NCBI GenBank assembly: GCA_037042915.1
Contig: CM073204.1
Span: 992,001-1,056,000 of the forward strand
Reading direction: 5' to 3'
Length of the DNA: 64,000 bases
DNA from: Auricularia sp. M13
Taxonomy: Eukaryota > Basidiomycota > Agaricomycetes > Auriculariales > Auriculariaceae
Positions within the stretch are counted from its first letter, which is position 1; the number at the start of each line of letters is the position of its first letter. Positions 53,850 through 64,000 of this stretch are shown piece after piece. The notes below the pieces were generated by a model. The model searched no databases and had not been told where the DNA came from. It saw only the letters and a list, made by a program, of their open reading frames with translations. Made by a program: the position numbers and the translations under genes.

Positions 53850-55493
53850 TTACTGGCCATGGCTATATCTTTCGGTACGTGTAGTACGCTGCGCAAACAC
53901 AGGCCGCGACGTCTCATAATCAATATCGGACATCACGTCTTCTTCCCGCAGCGCTGAAGCGCGGAGGTTGATGATGATACGGCCGGCGAGGATCGAGTTA
54001 AACATCCGTTCGAAGCTGTGCCAGCAGTAGTATTAGCACACTGTGATAAGCTCGCGGGGTGGACCTGGACTGACCCAACGAGCAGGCTCTGAAAGTGCGC
54101 CTTGACGGCATAATGGGCAAGTTAGTGCCAGAGGACCGTGCGTGGTTTTGAGCCGGAGAGCGTACCGTAGCTACCATGCTGACCACAAGTGCCGCAATCG
54201 CGCATACTGTAACCGCGGTCTAGTCAGCTAGCTATTTGCAGCTTTAATCCTTTGAGCGATGGGACGAACCTACTGTAAGGGAGAAAAAGGTGAAAGCTAC
54301 GGTGTATTGTGAGAAAATGTGTTACTAAGCCAAACTATGGTCTTGGCGTACCGTCTCGATAAAGCAGACGGACCAGACGAGGCGAATCCGGCCGAACTGG
54401 ACACCGCGGACGACGTTAACAGATGAGAACTACAGGTAAAGGTCCGAGTGCGAACGTTGTTTGCGCCCTTTAGCGACAGTGAGGGACAGGAGAGCTGGTA
54501 GCGTGATGAGTTCCCAGTTGCCTGGATCAACGAAAATGTCACTACAACTCGTAGAGCTCACCGAGATCTCCGACCGAAAGGAGTACCCATCCCACAACCA
54601 TGGGTTTGTATGGCTCTGCGACTGAACACGAATGAAGATGGGGAACAGCTGGGACTTCACCGTGATCCACCAGGTCAGAATAGATCACAATAACGCCGCC
54701 AATATCAAGCTCACAGTGCGTCCCGAGAGTCCATGCGACGTTGAGGTAGGAAATGACAGCGCAGATGACGATCAAGCTGAGCGCAGACGCCACCTGTACT
54801 GCGCGCGAGCCGTTCCATATGGCCCATGTTCGCAAGGTGACAATGCCTGCAAACTGGTTAGGAAGCAGCTCAGCGTCGCGTGTTCCAACGCTGAGCGCAC
54901 CCTGGCTGAGAAGCATACCTATACTAAATGAAACTGCGAGCATAATCAACAGTCAGCAGCGACAGCTCCGAAGAGATGGCGAGCTTGTACGTACAGGACA
55001 GGTAGCCCGCGACCAATTTACACCTCGCAGTGTCAAGATTCCCAAAGTAGACTGCAACGTGATAAGTCCAAGACTGCGAGAACTCGAATGACATAACTTA
55101 CAGAGTAAATAAAGGCATATCTCTGGGACCGCGGAGTACCTAGTCGCGCAGTACAAAGCGTCTGCCAAGCCCGACAGCGACGACCAAACAAACGTGATCT
55201 CGTCGTCCAGCATCGTGAGGAAGTCGTATATCTGAGCGATCGTCAGAGTTGGACTCTACAGCAGGGTTTTTGGCAGGATGGGCGTACGAAACATGTTGCT
55301 ACAGCGGCTACGCGGACATCGTTTAGTTCATGATCGGTGAGGTCGCTGAACGAAGTGTAGCTCACCGGCGAGGAACTAGTATTGAGAGCTTTAAGCTACA
55401 GATCACAACCTGTAGGGTCGTTAAACGACATACCTTGTGCACTTGTAGGCTTTGAAAAGTCGCGATCGTTTCAGCGAGGTCCAAGTCAGCCAT
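53850..55493 (-). CDS. DUF6533-type seven-pass membrane protein, paralogue B
   Basis: Starts at the ATG at 55,493 (MADLDLAETIATFQSLQVHK, exon 55,434-55,493). A second clear exon is 55,231-55,102 (IYDFLTMLDDEITFVWSSLS, then ATRYSAVPE). Further pieces are a TLRTWAIWNGSRAVQVASAL helix region (about 54,700-54,850), a GVQFGRIRLVWSVCFIET segment (about 54,355-54,410) and the C-terminal exon ending at 53,850 (FERMFNSILAGRIIINLRAS). It has the same order of parts as paralogue A next door, so the two are tandem duplicates, well diverged. I count about seven exons, but several borders are unsure. No function is known for the family. Confidence 0.65.
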
Positions 55494-56527
55494 GCCGTGC
55501 AGAGAAATGGTGTCCGGCCGTCCGTCCTCCAAAGTCCAGTACACCGAAGCTGTCGTCCAGGCACCTTGGCGAGCTAGAACCGCGAGGCCCTGTCCCAGAT
55601 TAGGGCAGTATATAGCAAGCGGGCATCGGAATGTAAGGGATAGGCCAGGCGATCGGCAATCAGGCTGGTGTGAGCGCTCGGGGCGGACGGCCACTGCGAC
55701 TCGTGAGAACCCCTGGCTGGTTAGGCAATATTGCACGCGACAGATCGATATCTGAGATTGCTGAACTAACAGACCAAAAACAGAACTCGGACCGACGCAA
55801 TCATGGACAGGTTATCCATTGTGGGACGCTGAGCAGTGCTACTTTCTGAACCTCGGTTTCCTATGGATCTGCATCGTGTTGCATCCCTGGTACACAGGGT
55901 AGCAGCTGATGGCAAGGCATTGCTATCGGGATTTCGATTAATTTGGAGGCCGCCATCTGCAGCGCCACGATCCGGTGGTAAAGACGGAGACAATGCACGC
56001 CGGCGGAAAGGTGGCAGTGGCGTTCGAGAATTCACCCTGGTGGCGCAACAGTGGAACCATACAGAAATGGCGCCGAAGGTACGTTTTGGGAGCACGAGCA
56101 AGCTTGTGGATCTCATTTTTAGTCGCAGGTTGGTCGCAAGGCAAGAAGGAAAACGCTCCGAAGCTGAGTTGGAAAAACCATGTTTGCCCGCTCAACTCTC
56201 CACCGCTGGCTACAACTGCTCATCAATAAGCGCTACAGCTCATTATTCTGCTCCCCAATTGAAGGTGTTGACTGTGCTGACCACGCTCCACGCGCGACAT
56301 CCCCGACGAAGGCCGTGGCACCGGACTTTGCGCACCCACCGCGCAGATTTCATCCTATCTCCGCGTCCTTCGCGTCAATGTAATGAAGGTGCGCGATCAA
56401 TTCTGGATGCCAAAGAGCGTCATAATGACGTTAGTACAAAGCCTAGACGCCCTCGGTCGACCGGAACCCCTTAAATACCATGTTGTGCACGCTCCGCACT
56501 CTTCGCTGCGTATCTTTCGTTCCAAGG
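55494..56527. other. Intergenic between paralogue B and the SDR gene
   Basis: Nothing is recognised. An AAATACC TATA-like word near 56,470 precedes the SDR start. Plus-strand frames such as 55,836-56,474 have no motifs and are likely chance. Confidence 0.45.
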
Positions 56528-57834
56528 ATGAGCATGAGCACGAGCACCTCTACTGGTCCCGTCACCACGAACGCGACACAGCGCATCCAATCCACGATCA
56601 ACAGCTGGACCGGCGGCGAGGCTTTTCAGCAAAAGGACGTCAAGGGGCTACAGGGCCGCGTACGTTTATGCCACTGCGCTCATTGGCATGCATTTTGCTA
56701 AATATTTGCGTGTTAGACGGCCATCGTGACTGGCGGTACGCGCGGCATCGGATTTGAAGTCGCGAAGACCCTAGCGCTCGCAGGCGCCCGCGTCGTCGTC
56801 GTCTCTCGCAAGGCAGAGAACGGCAAGGAAGCCGTGTCCTCCATCCAAGAGGCCGCTCGCAAGATTCCCGGTCATCATGGTTCTGTCGACCTGCGCTTCG
56901 TGCCGTGCGATCTCGGCAAGATGAGTAACGTTAAGGAGGTCGGGGACGCGCTTGCGAAGGAGGAGTCGCGCCTCGACATCGTGAGTCCATTTTTCTCCTA
57001 TATCGCAGCATAATGCACCTCACAATTATTTCAGCTCGTCAATAACGGCGGCGTAGGGGTCGCTGCGTACGGCCTTGACGACGACGGCATCGAACGAATC
57101 TTCGGTGTTAGTCCCTGTCTCTCATGTCAAGAATGATCTGTTCTCACTTACTGACTTCGCACCAGTGCAATGTACTCGGTCACTTCGTCCTTACCAACCG
57201 CCTCCTCCCGCTCCTGCGCAAGACCGCCCAGCGCAACAGCGCGCACGGCGGCCCAACGCCGCGCATCATCTCCCTCGCGTCCAACCTGCACCAACTCGCG
57301 CCCTCCTCCACGCAATTCTCCTCCCTCGCCGAGCTGAACGACCCCAACCTACGCGCGGACCAATACTACGCGCGCTCCAAGCTCGGCGTGATCCTCTACG
57401 TCAAGGCGCTTGCCCAGCTGGCGCTCGCCCCGCACCCCGAGGCGATCCTCGCGCTCTCCGTGCACCCGGGCGCGGTGTCAACCGACATCCAGCAGCAGAT
57501 CAAGGAGGCGTTCGGCACCGTGCTGGGGAGCGCGATGCTCGCGCTGCAGACGCCCATGCTGCGCGCGCCGGACGAGGGCTCACTCGGCGTGCTCTGGGCC
57601 GCCGTCGTCGATGTTGACTCTGACCAGCAGAAAAAGATGAAGGAGCTCCAGGGCGCGTATGTCACGGATCCTGGCAAGGTCGGCGGCGAGACGGACGCTG
57701 CGCGCGACGCGGAGCTCGCGGAGAAGGTGTGGAAACTATGTGAGACGCTGGCCCGTGAGAAACTTGGGCCTGACGCGTTGTTGCCGTGGGGCGAGGGCTC
57801 GCGGCTTCTCGATCACCCAGACCTCCATAACTAG
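56528..57834 (+). CDS. Short-chain dehydrogenase/reductase, intact
   Basis: Exons: 56528-56659, 56717-56980, 57035-57106, 57166-57834, joining in frame to 378 residues. Residues about 45-60 hold the cofactor loop (TAIVTGGTRGIGFEVAK). LVNNGGVG follows at the usual NNAG position, then NVLGHFVLTNRLLPLL, a Ser-containing strand (RIISLASNLHQ), the catalytic QYYARSKLG (YxxxK) and SVHPGAVSTD. This order matches the classical/WWOX-retinol dehydrogenase-like SDRs, which use NAD(P)H to reduce carbonyls or oxidise alcohols. The substrate is unknown. An ATG at 56,480 is possible, but the TATA-like word at about 56,470 favours 56,528. Introns are 54-59 nt. Confidence 0.85.
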
Positions 57835-58041
57835 CAAATGGCTTGTGCGTTGCTATACTGTTTGTATTTGTATTGTGATGCTGCTTGCTGTAGCAATAGA
57901 ATATCAGCTTAACAGTCTATCTTGCACCATGTCAGAACGTTCAAGGGATATATTCAATGCGACACAAGCGACATGGTATCGGCGAAGCCAAGCATAACTG
58001 ACAGGGGGATACAACACACACAGAAAGTCAGCGGTATACGC

Positions 58042-59397
58042 CTACAAGCGATTGGCACGCGACTCCGTTCCAGCGAAATCCTGAATATCGGGCTGCGTCG
58101 CGTCCCGCGCTGGTGCCGCAGCGGCGCGCCCCAGAGGCATCTGGTACGGCACGTTGAGCTCTGCCGCGCGCAGCCAGAACGGCACCGTCCCGCCGCTGTC
58201 GGTGCCCGTGCGCCGCGTCGACTCGGTGATAGTCATGCTCGGGAAGCTGGGCATCGTCAGGATGCGCGCGGACTCCTCGTCCGACATACTGGCAGCCTTG
58301 ACGTTCGTGGCCTTGAAGTCCCAGTCCCATGCCGTTGCCTCAGTCTCGGGCGGGCCATGCTGACGCTGGCGCTTGTACCGCCGGCGGAGGACGAACCACA
58401 GTCCCCAGATGATCGCGGAGACGACGATGAAGGACGAGATGCCGCCCAGCACGCCGGCCGCTGCGAGCGGGAAGGGATGCGAGCGCGAGGTGGGACTAGG
58501 TGTGTTGTTCGGGCTGCTGGCGCTGGCTACACTGGAGAGTTCGGACCCCGTCGGCGACGATGACGCGGATTGCGAGCCGGCGGGAGCGGTACCGCTGCCA
58601 CTCGGGGTAGACGACGCCGTCGACCCAGAAGACCGCGTGCCGTTCGGCGACGTCAACGTGCTGCTCTCCGAAGACTTGCCGCCGCCGCCTCCGCCCGGTG
58701 GTCCAGTCGGTTTGGGACCCCCGCCGCGGTTGGACGTGGTCGCATTGCCCTTGCGGCCGCCACTGGACGAGCTGCTGTCGCCCGAACCGGAATCGTCGTC
58801 AGAGTCCTTGCTGGAGCCGCTTTTGCTGCTACTGCTGCTGCTCTTCTTGCCCGAGCTAGAGTCGTCACTACTGGGGTTCTTCGACTGGCCGGAGCTAGAG
58901 CTCTTGCCGTCCGAAGACGACGACGAAGACGTGCCCTTGTCGCTACTACTACTGCTGACTTTGTCGTCGCCGTCCGAACTGCCCTCCGAGTCCGTCGAGC
59001 CGCTAGAATCCTTTGACGAGCTCTGGTCGTCCTTGTCGCCTGATTCTTTCGACTTGTCGTCAGTGGATGACTTGTCGCCGCCGCTGTCGCCGTCGTCCCC
59101 CGACTTCGCGGCGAATACGGGAAACTTGCCGTTGGGCGGAACGCCGCCGCCGGGGAAACCAAACGGTGGGTGCGGCGGGAATGAGCCAGGAAACGCCGGC
59201 GCAGCGCCCGGGAAGTTTGGAGGTTTCCCTCCAACGAAGGGCGGCGGGAACGCTCCAGTACCAGGGGGCGGCGGCGGGAAGTGCGGGGGACCAGGCGGCG
59301 TAAAGTTAGTTCCAGGTCCCTGTCGCCTGAAGATCAGACGCGCACGCGCCACAGTTGCCAGCGCAGCAACAACGGCAGCGGCGAGTAGCGCCTCCAT
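58042..59397 (-). CDS. Ser-rich single-pass cell-surface protein (Mid2/Wsc-like architecture without a WSC domain)
   Basis: This intronless ORF of 451 residues has an N-terminal hydrophobic segment (MEALLAAAVVAALATVARA), probably a signal peptide. A Pro/Gly/Phe-rich part lies at about 25-90 (PPHFPPPPPGTG), and a long Ser/Asp/Lys-rich region at about 95-310 is probably heavily O-glycosylated. One membrane helix lies near residue 330 (GISSFIVVSAIIWGLWFVL), followed by RRRYKRQRQ and a cytoplasmic tail of about 100 residues. The layout resembles fungal wall-stress sensors or mucin-like proteins. There is no recognisable folded domain, so the function is inference only. It is convergent with the SDR gene, with only about 200 bp between their stops. 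Confidence 0.75.
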   Translation of the reverse strand: MEALLAAAVVAALATVARARLIFRRQGPGTNFTPPGPPHFPPPPPGTGAFPPPFVGGKPPNFPGAAPAFPGSFPPHPPFGFPGGGVPPNGKFPVFAAKSGDDGDSGGDKSSTDDKSKESGDKDDQSSSKDSSGSTDSEGSSDGDDKVSSSSSDKGTSSSSSSDGKSSSSGQSKNPSSDDSSSGKKSSSSSSKSGSSKDSDDDSGSGDSSSSSGGRKGNATTSNRGGGPKPTGPPGGGGGGKSSESSTLTSPNGTRSSGSTASSTPSGSGTAPAGSQSASSSPTGSELSSVASASSPNNTPSPTSRSHPFPLAAAGVLGGISSFIVVSAIIWGLWFVLRRRYKRQRQHGPPETEATAWDWDFKATNVKAASMSDEESARILTMPSFPSMTITESTRRTGTDSGGTVPFWLRAAELNVPYQMPLGRAAAAPARDATQPDIQDFAGTESRANRL

Positions 59398-60019
59398 AAT
59401 AACGAGAAAGAGAGCAAACGTGCGCGAGCGATCAACGCCGCGCGACCTCGACCAGCGGCCAGAGTGAAAACGAAAAGGTGGCGGCGCACGTAGAAAGGGC
59501 CAAGCAAGGGTCAGACGTGTGGGTGCCAGCGAGTCATATGCAGTCTGCTGTCAGTGTCATGGCAATGCTCGACGCCCGGTCCGCAGGTGCGATTGTAGCC
59601 GGGGCATTCAGTGACAGATGGTAGATCCAGAAACACGGGCAGCCATGCCACACTCGCGTGCAGTTACGAGCCAGGAACTACTGGAGTGTAGAAGCGCGTT
59701 GAGCCATGACAAGCAAAGCGAGGAGCAGTGGTATTGACACCAAGCTAGTTCCTCAAGCCCTCAAGATCTCGTCGGGCACTAATCTAAGATAACGCAGCGA
59801 GATGGTCGTAGATATAGATAAGCGTGGGTGCATCCCGTGCCTAGAAGTCGTGCAGCTAGAACTGTGGTACCGGAAGGAGGAAGAGAAGCGGAACCTGCCG
59901 TTAAGCCGAACTCGTGCCGGACGACCGTCGGCGCAACTCTCATCCTCACGGAACTTGACGACGCAGCAAAATGGGGGACTCGGAGCCCGAAGGACGGCTG
60001 GTAGTAGACCCTTGATCTT
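59398..60019. other. Upstream region of the Ser-rich protein and flank of the dispersed repeat
   Basis: No gene is recognised. A plus-strand open frame (59,802-60,056) runs into repeat copy B and carries the ILIIWKYEFIQ segment related to copy A, so the homology may begin slightly before 60,020. Confidence 0.45.
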
Positions 60020-60432
60020 GATAATATGGAAGTATGAATTTATTCAAATGTCTTAAATGAGCGTGTTATTCCAGATCTACTCGAGGATTATAGTCGAAGT
60101 CTGCACCCGCAAGCGCCCTTACGCATGTGTGGTTGCTTGGTGACCTTGTGCAGCGACGGGATTCACGCGACTCGGCTACTAACTCGGGCCGGATAATGAG
60201 ACTCATGAGGGAGCAATATATTTCGACCAAAGACGCTTACATGGGTAGCTCATTATGATCAGGATGCTCTATTCGAGATTTCACACATCTCGCCCCTGTA
60301 TAGCATCATTCGCTATTGGAACAAGTTAAAAGTAATATACCAGCATTCATTGCCATTCAGTGACTTCAGTTGTCCGTTCCCAGTGCACGGACAGGGCGAC
60401 GATATTAAATGAAAATGAGGTCATCTGATTAT
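60020..60432 (+). repeat. Dispersed gene-fragment repeat, copy B
   Basis: This is an inverted counterpart of 38,131-38,577, with scattered substitutions and small indels. It ends at the same word (ATCTGATTAT, 60,432) as copy A does on its minus strand. The coding frame seen in copy A is interrupted here. No terminal inverted repeats or target duplications were found at either copy. Confidence 0.75.
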
Positions 60433-60507
60433 GCACAATCCTACAGTGCATTTGGATCACGTACTTGTCAATTTGAATAGTCAAACCTAAGGCTACAGTC
60501 GCGGCGC

Positions 60508-61628
60508 TCACGTATACACAACCACATCATGCAACCGTCCCTTCTGAACGGCCTCTTCCAGCTTCCTCGCTGAGCTTGCATCGAATCCACACTGCCGCAG
60601 CCCGAGCACCTGCAGCCGTCTCCAGCGACACCACTGCACGCGGTCGATCGCGCGCTCGTCGCCCTCGTGCGCGACGCGGTCCAGCATCCAGGGGTTGAAC
60701 GACAGGTCGACGAACGTCAGCAGCGGCAGGAGCGCGGGCAGGCGGTGCAGGCCCGCGAGAGGAGTGGGGAGCGCGAGGAGCGCGAGCCGCGTGAGCGTCG
60801 CGGGGAGGAGCGAGAGGAGGGGCGGCGCGAGCGGCGCGCTGAGCAGGATCAGCGTGTGCAGTGGCGTGCGGTCGTCCTCGTCGTCGTCGTCCCAGTCCCA
60901 TTCGCGCGTGGGCGCCGCCTGCGCAGCCGTATCCGCCGAGCCCAGCACGCCCGCGCGCTGCAGGAACTGCGCGCCGTACGACCGCGCGAGGACAAGCTCG
61001 CCGCCGACGCCGCCCGCGGGGTTGCGCGCGAGCAACGCGCGCACGCCGTCGGCGGATAGGGGCGCGTGCACGGCGGTGTGCAGCATGACTTGCTTCCTGA
61101 GATGCACAGGCAGCTCCGGCAGAATCTCCAGCACGACCGCCGCCTCCTGCGCCAGGATGATCTCCAGGCACATCTGCACGAGGCTGTCGCGCGGCGGCGG
61201 CGCGAAGCAGAGTTCGAGCGCCAGCGCGCGGTCCTGTTGTTGTTGTTGTTGGTGGCGCGGGGTGTGCGCCCAGGAGCGCGGCGCGGGCGGGCCGGGCGTC
61301 GGCTTGGTAGGGCGAGGGGGAGGGGGGTGTGGTGAGAATGAGAGGGACGGACGGGGCGGGGCGGGGAGGGAAGATACCAGAGGCGGGAGCGTCGGCCCGC
61401 CCGACGCGAGTGCTGCGGCGCGCGCGAGGCGCACGCGGTCGGCGTTGAGGCCGCGCCGGAAGTGTTCACCTCTACAGAGTGCAATGAGCAACGAGGATGC
61501 CGATGGGAAAATGGAGCGGACGGACGGACGTACCGGAGAGTGTGCAGCAGATGGTTGACCTTGCGATCGGGCGCGCCGTTCGTGGGTGCAGCAGAAGACG
61601 ACGAGCCGGGGGCAGAAGACGAGAACAT
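60508..61628 (-). CDS. LRR-like protein, unknown function
   Basis: Exons: 61628-61534 and 61471-60508, joined by a 62-nt intron (GTACGT donor, TAG acceptor), to 352 residues. The N-terminus is Ser/Ala-rich (MFSSSAPGSSSSAAPTNGAP). HTLRGEHFRRGLNADRVRLA spans the splice. A Pro-rich linker and a poly-Gln tract follow (coded near 61,234-61,252). The second half has Leu-rich repeats in tandem (LSLLPATLTRLALLALPTPL, LHRLPALLPLLTFVDLSFNP, LQVLGLRQCGF). The repeats resemble a short LRR solenoid, a protein-binding fold. There is no F-box and no other domain. Confidence 0.75.
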
Positions 61629-62200
61629 GACTGCGCTCAGCGGCGCCCGGCGCTTTATGAAGCTCGGGGCTCGGGGGCTCGGGTGCGGAGCGATGACTCG
61701 GACTCGGTCACAGCCAGACGGCGCAGTCAACCGGCAAGAACGTGGAGGGTCAGCAGGTTCAGCCTGTGGTGCTCGGCGACGACGACGGCGCGCAGCCGGG
61801 GAGCTTGGTCATCGGGCGAGCGGGTAAAGCAGCTGCGCGCGTTCGAACTCCGTTCCATGCCTCTTGGTCCCGGCCACGTACCATGCGTCCTCAGGATATA
61901 TTGGACCCGCATGTGCTACCTCGGCGCTGGCTGCCTTCAGCTTGGTCGATAGCTTCCTTTTATCTGCGTTTGACAAGCTCCAGGAACGTCTTCTGGCCTC
62001 TTCCTTGCGCACAGTGCGCATCCTTTGCGCTTGAATCACCCTTGTCTACCGGACCAGATTTTGCCTTGATAATTTAACGCGCTCTGTACCGGCGGTCTAC
62101 TCAGTCTACTGTCATTGGCCATGGATAGACCGATATCGTCAATGCCGCCCCATCCGAACCCGCGCGCCGACTGCTTGTATCATTTGGTCGGCGTGCCTGG
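61629..62200. other. Upstream region of the LRR-like gene, nothing else recognised
   Basis: This is the presumed promoter of the minus-strand LRR-like gene. No repeat or gene was found. Confidence 0.45.
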
Positions 62201-64000
62201 CGCCACTGTCTGTCCTCCGTCTCCCGTGCCTGCCTCAATATTGACCCATTCGCATCCATGTCAGAGCTTCGACATACACACTGTACAGACGTCGGCCCTC
62301 AACTCTCGTTCTGCCAAGAGCCTAAACACCGGCGGGGATCCATTATCAACCCGCGTCTTTCGGCTCCGACGGACCACTGCGTCCTTTGAAATCGCTCGCT
62401 TACTTCGTCTGCACGCTTTCTGGCCGAATGGAGCCCTGATAATATCGCTATTCAACTTGGTGTCTGTAAAAAAATTTAGTTGGACTCTGCACTGTTTATT
62501 CGTCTGTCCGTCTGACCTGCCCATCGAGCGTGCCTACCTATCGTTTTCGCTGACTTCTACGACGCGCTTGCCACCGTGCCTTCTGCGTCGCTTCTGCTAG
62601 ACCGACCTCGAGTTTTTCAACGCCGTCCCATTCAAACCTGCTCCTCGACTGCTCGCACACGGCCCGTCCTTCCTTCGTCTCCCGCGAGCGTTGTCGACCT
62701 CGACCAGCTGGCATCCGATGTGCGGGTCAGCGCCCCGACTTACATGGTGTTGGGACTCTCAGACTCCGTCTCTCAACTCTGCACTGGCCGCGAGCCGTCA
62801 TCGCCCTTCATTGCCAACTGAGACTAGTCTATCCGATTTAGCTACTTCGTGCGTTTTGGCCGGATGGACCCCTCATATCTCTCCTGAACCTCGGGGCCTG
62901 TGGGGATTGGATGTCACGCTGCTTCTGCGCTGGGCCGGTTCTCTCTTGGCGTTTGACCCGCCCGTCGAGCGTGCCTTGCTTATCAACGCGGCTATAATTT
63001 CGCTAAATTCTGTTGTACGACGCGCTCGTTAGCGTGTCTTCTGCTAGACCGACTTCAAGTTTGTCAATTCTGTCCCATTGAAATATGCTCTTCGACTGCT
63101 CGCACATTGCCCGTCCTACGTCTCCCGCGAGCTCCGACATACACGTACAGGTACAGACTATGTGCATACTTCTCTCAACTCTGGGCTGGCCACGAGCCTG
63201 AACACTTGCAGGCCGTCAAATATGAACTATCGCCGGTCCAGCAGGAGTCTGTGAATATCCAGTCGTTCGGATTGAGCTATTCCTCGGCCCTTGCGTCTTC
63301 GATCGTAAGGCCCCTGATAACGCTGTTCAACTTCAAATTGGTACATGGGGGAATTGTGCTGATCGTAGATAGCAAGCTCTCTCCAGTGTCCAACTGACTC
63401 GGAGCGAATTGCAACTGCTTTCAGGCTATGAGGTTCGGATCGTCTGCTGGCTGGCTTCCCGTCCTCTTCCATGTGCACATGTCGTCGAGAGCGCTTTGCC
63501 TAGTCCTACCAAAGTAGGTCTTCTTGCGCTGATTTTCCTGACGCGCTCATTACTGTGCCATCTGCGTTCCGCTCCGAGTCAGTCGCTAGCCCGGACCATT
63601 GGAACCCGACCTCTTGCTGCTCAGAAAATCTCCTTTGACTGCTCGTTGCTTAGCACCACCGTTCCAGTCTTTCGTCCTGCGATCAGCTCGACTGTTCGCA
63701 GCGGAGCTCCACTGGCAGGTGGCAACATACATACTGTACTGTGCAGACGTCGTCTCTTTGGCGACTCTGTGCTTTCTGACCGGAGTCAGCCCGTGAACCT
63801 CCCGCGGCATTCAGTGGCAATGGAGCCGTGCTCTGGTCTTGTTCGCGTCTGTTTCCTGCTTTCTTCTTCTATTCTGGTTCTGGCTGTGGCTGAACGGGAT
63901 ATGGCAGCCGCGAGAATGAAATACTGTATCATTCAAATGTCTAGGGCGGAACTTGCTACTAGTAAATATGCGACTGTACGGTAGGCATCCCATCTCCTCC
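62200..64000. repeat. Degenerate tandem repeat, about 445-bp period, running off the window
   Basis: Several words recur at a spacing of about 440-450 bp. TGCTAGACCGAC lies at 62,595 and 63,042, each followed by a similar 95 bp (GTCCCATT, CGACTGCTCGCACA, GTCTCCCGCGAGC). CTTCGT...TGGCCG(A/G)ATGGA lies near 62,405 and 62,850. CCCTGATAA...TTCAACTT lies near 62,435 and 63,315, two units apart. A fourth diverged unit seems to lie at about 63,480-63,900. Short open frames exist but do not persist from unit to unit. This could be a decayed satellite or a decayed tandem gene family. Confidence 0.65.

Noticed and set aside
58373-59467. Plus-strand frame of 364 codons
   Set aside because: It is antisense to the Ser-rich membrane protein and has only low-complexity Pro/Leu/Ser content.
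60695-61558. Plus-strand frame of 287 codons
   Set aside because: It is antisense to the LRR-like gene and consists of Arg/Ala/Ser-rich low-complexity sequence.
1-64000. tRNA, rRNA and CRISPR features
   Set aside because: I looked for T-loop words, rRNA-like conserved stretches and regular spacer arrays and found none that hold up.

Overview
The window looks like a chromosome segment of a mushroom-forming fungus (Basidiomycota, Agaricomycetes). The evidence is the gene content (DUF6533 and DUF6535 membrane proteins, a lone F-box protein, a zygote-specific-protein-like small secreted protein, a Skt5/Chs4 homologue with a farnesylation box), many short introns of about 48-75 nt with GTRNGT donors, and Ty3 and Ty1/copia retrotransposons of fungal type. 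No rRNA, tRNA or CRISPR was recognised.

Layout. 1-2.05 kb: gene-poor DNA with a decayed tandem repeat of about 150 bp and two strong hairpins. 2.05-22.3 kb: three LTR elements nested like Russian dolls. The oldest is a 5'-truncated, broken Ty1/copia element. Inside it sits an LTR element with 481-bp LTRs and no visible pol genes. Inside that sits a Ty3 chromovirus with 322-bp LTRs that look identical. Both inner insertions keep perfect 5-bp target duplications, which proves the order. 22.3-24.1 kb: intergenic. 24.2-27.7 kb: an 8-exon PWWP/IBD chromatin-reader gene. 28.5-31.6 kb: a DUF6535 membrane protein gene (-) with a decayed duplicate of its 3' tail. 32.2-33.5 kb: F-box gene (-). 34.2-34.4 kb: small secreted protein (-). 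35.0-35.8 kb: decayed short-chain dehydrogenase (-). 36.6-37.7 kb: secreted thaumatin-like protein with a Pro/Glu/Ala repeat tail. 38.1-39.6 kb: a dispersed gene-fragment repeat and a miniature transposon. 40.0-45.1 kb: SKT5/CHS4 chitin-synthase regulator in 11 exons. 45.7-51.0 kb: two tandem urea-type (Dur3-like) sodium:solute symporters, the first with an apparent frameshift. 51.1-55.5 kb: two tandem DUF6533 genes (-), one carrying a miniature transposon in an intron and an exact 214-bp duplication. 56.5-57.8 kb: an intact short-chain dehydrogenase. 58.0-59.4 kb: a Ser-rich single-pass membrane protein (-). 60.0-60.4 kb: second copy of the 38-kb gene-fragment repeat. 60.5-61.6 kb: LRR-like protein (-). 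62.2-64.0 kb: a decayed tandem repeat of about 445 bp running off the window.

The host genes are not an operon or an obvious metabolic cluster. The recurring theme is local duplication (symporter pair, DUF6533 pair, tail duplication, exon duplication) together with recent transposon activity. The least expected items are a miniature transposon family with perfect 9-bp target duplications (39,077-39,603 and 52,204-52,719), a 776-codon accessory ORF downstream of pol in the young Ty3 element, and an antisense chromodomain ORF inside the middle LTR element.
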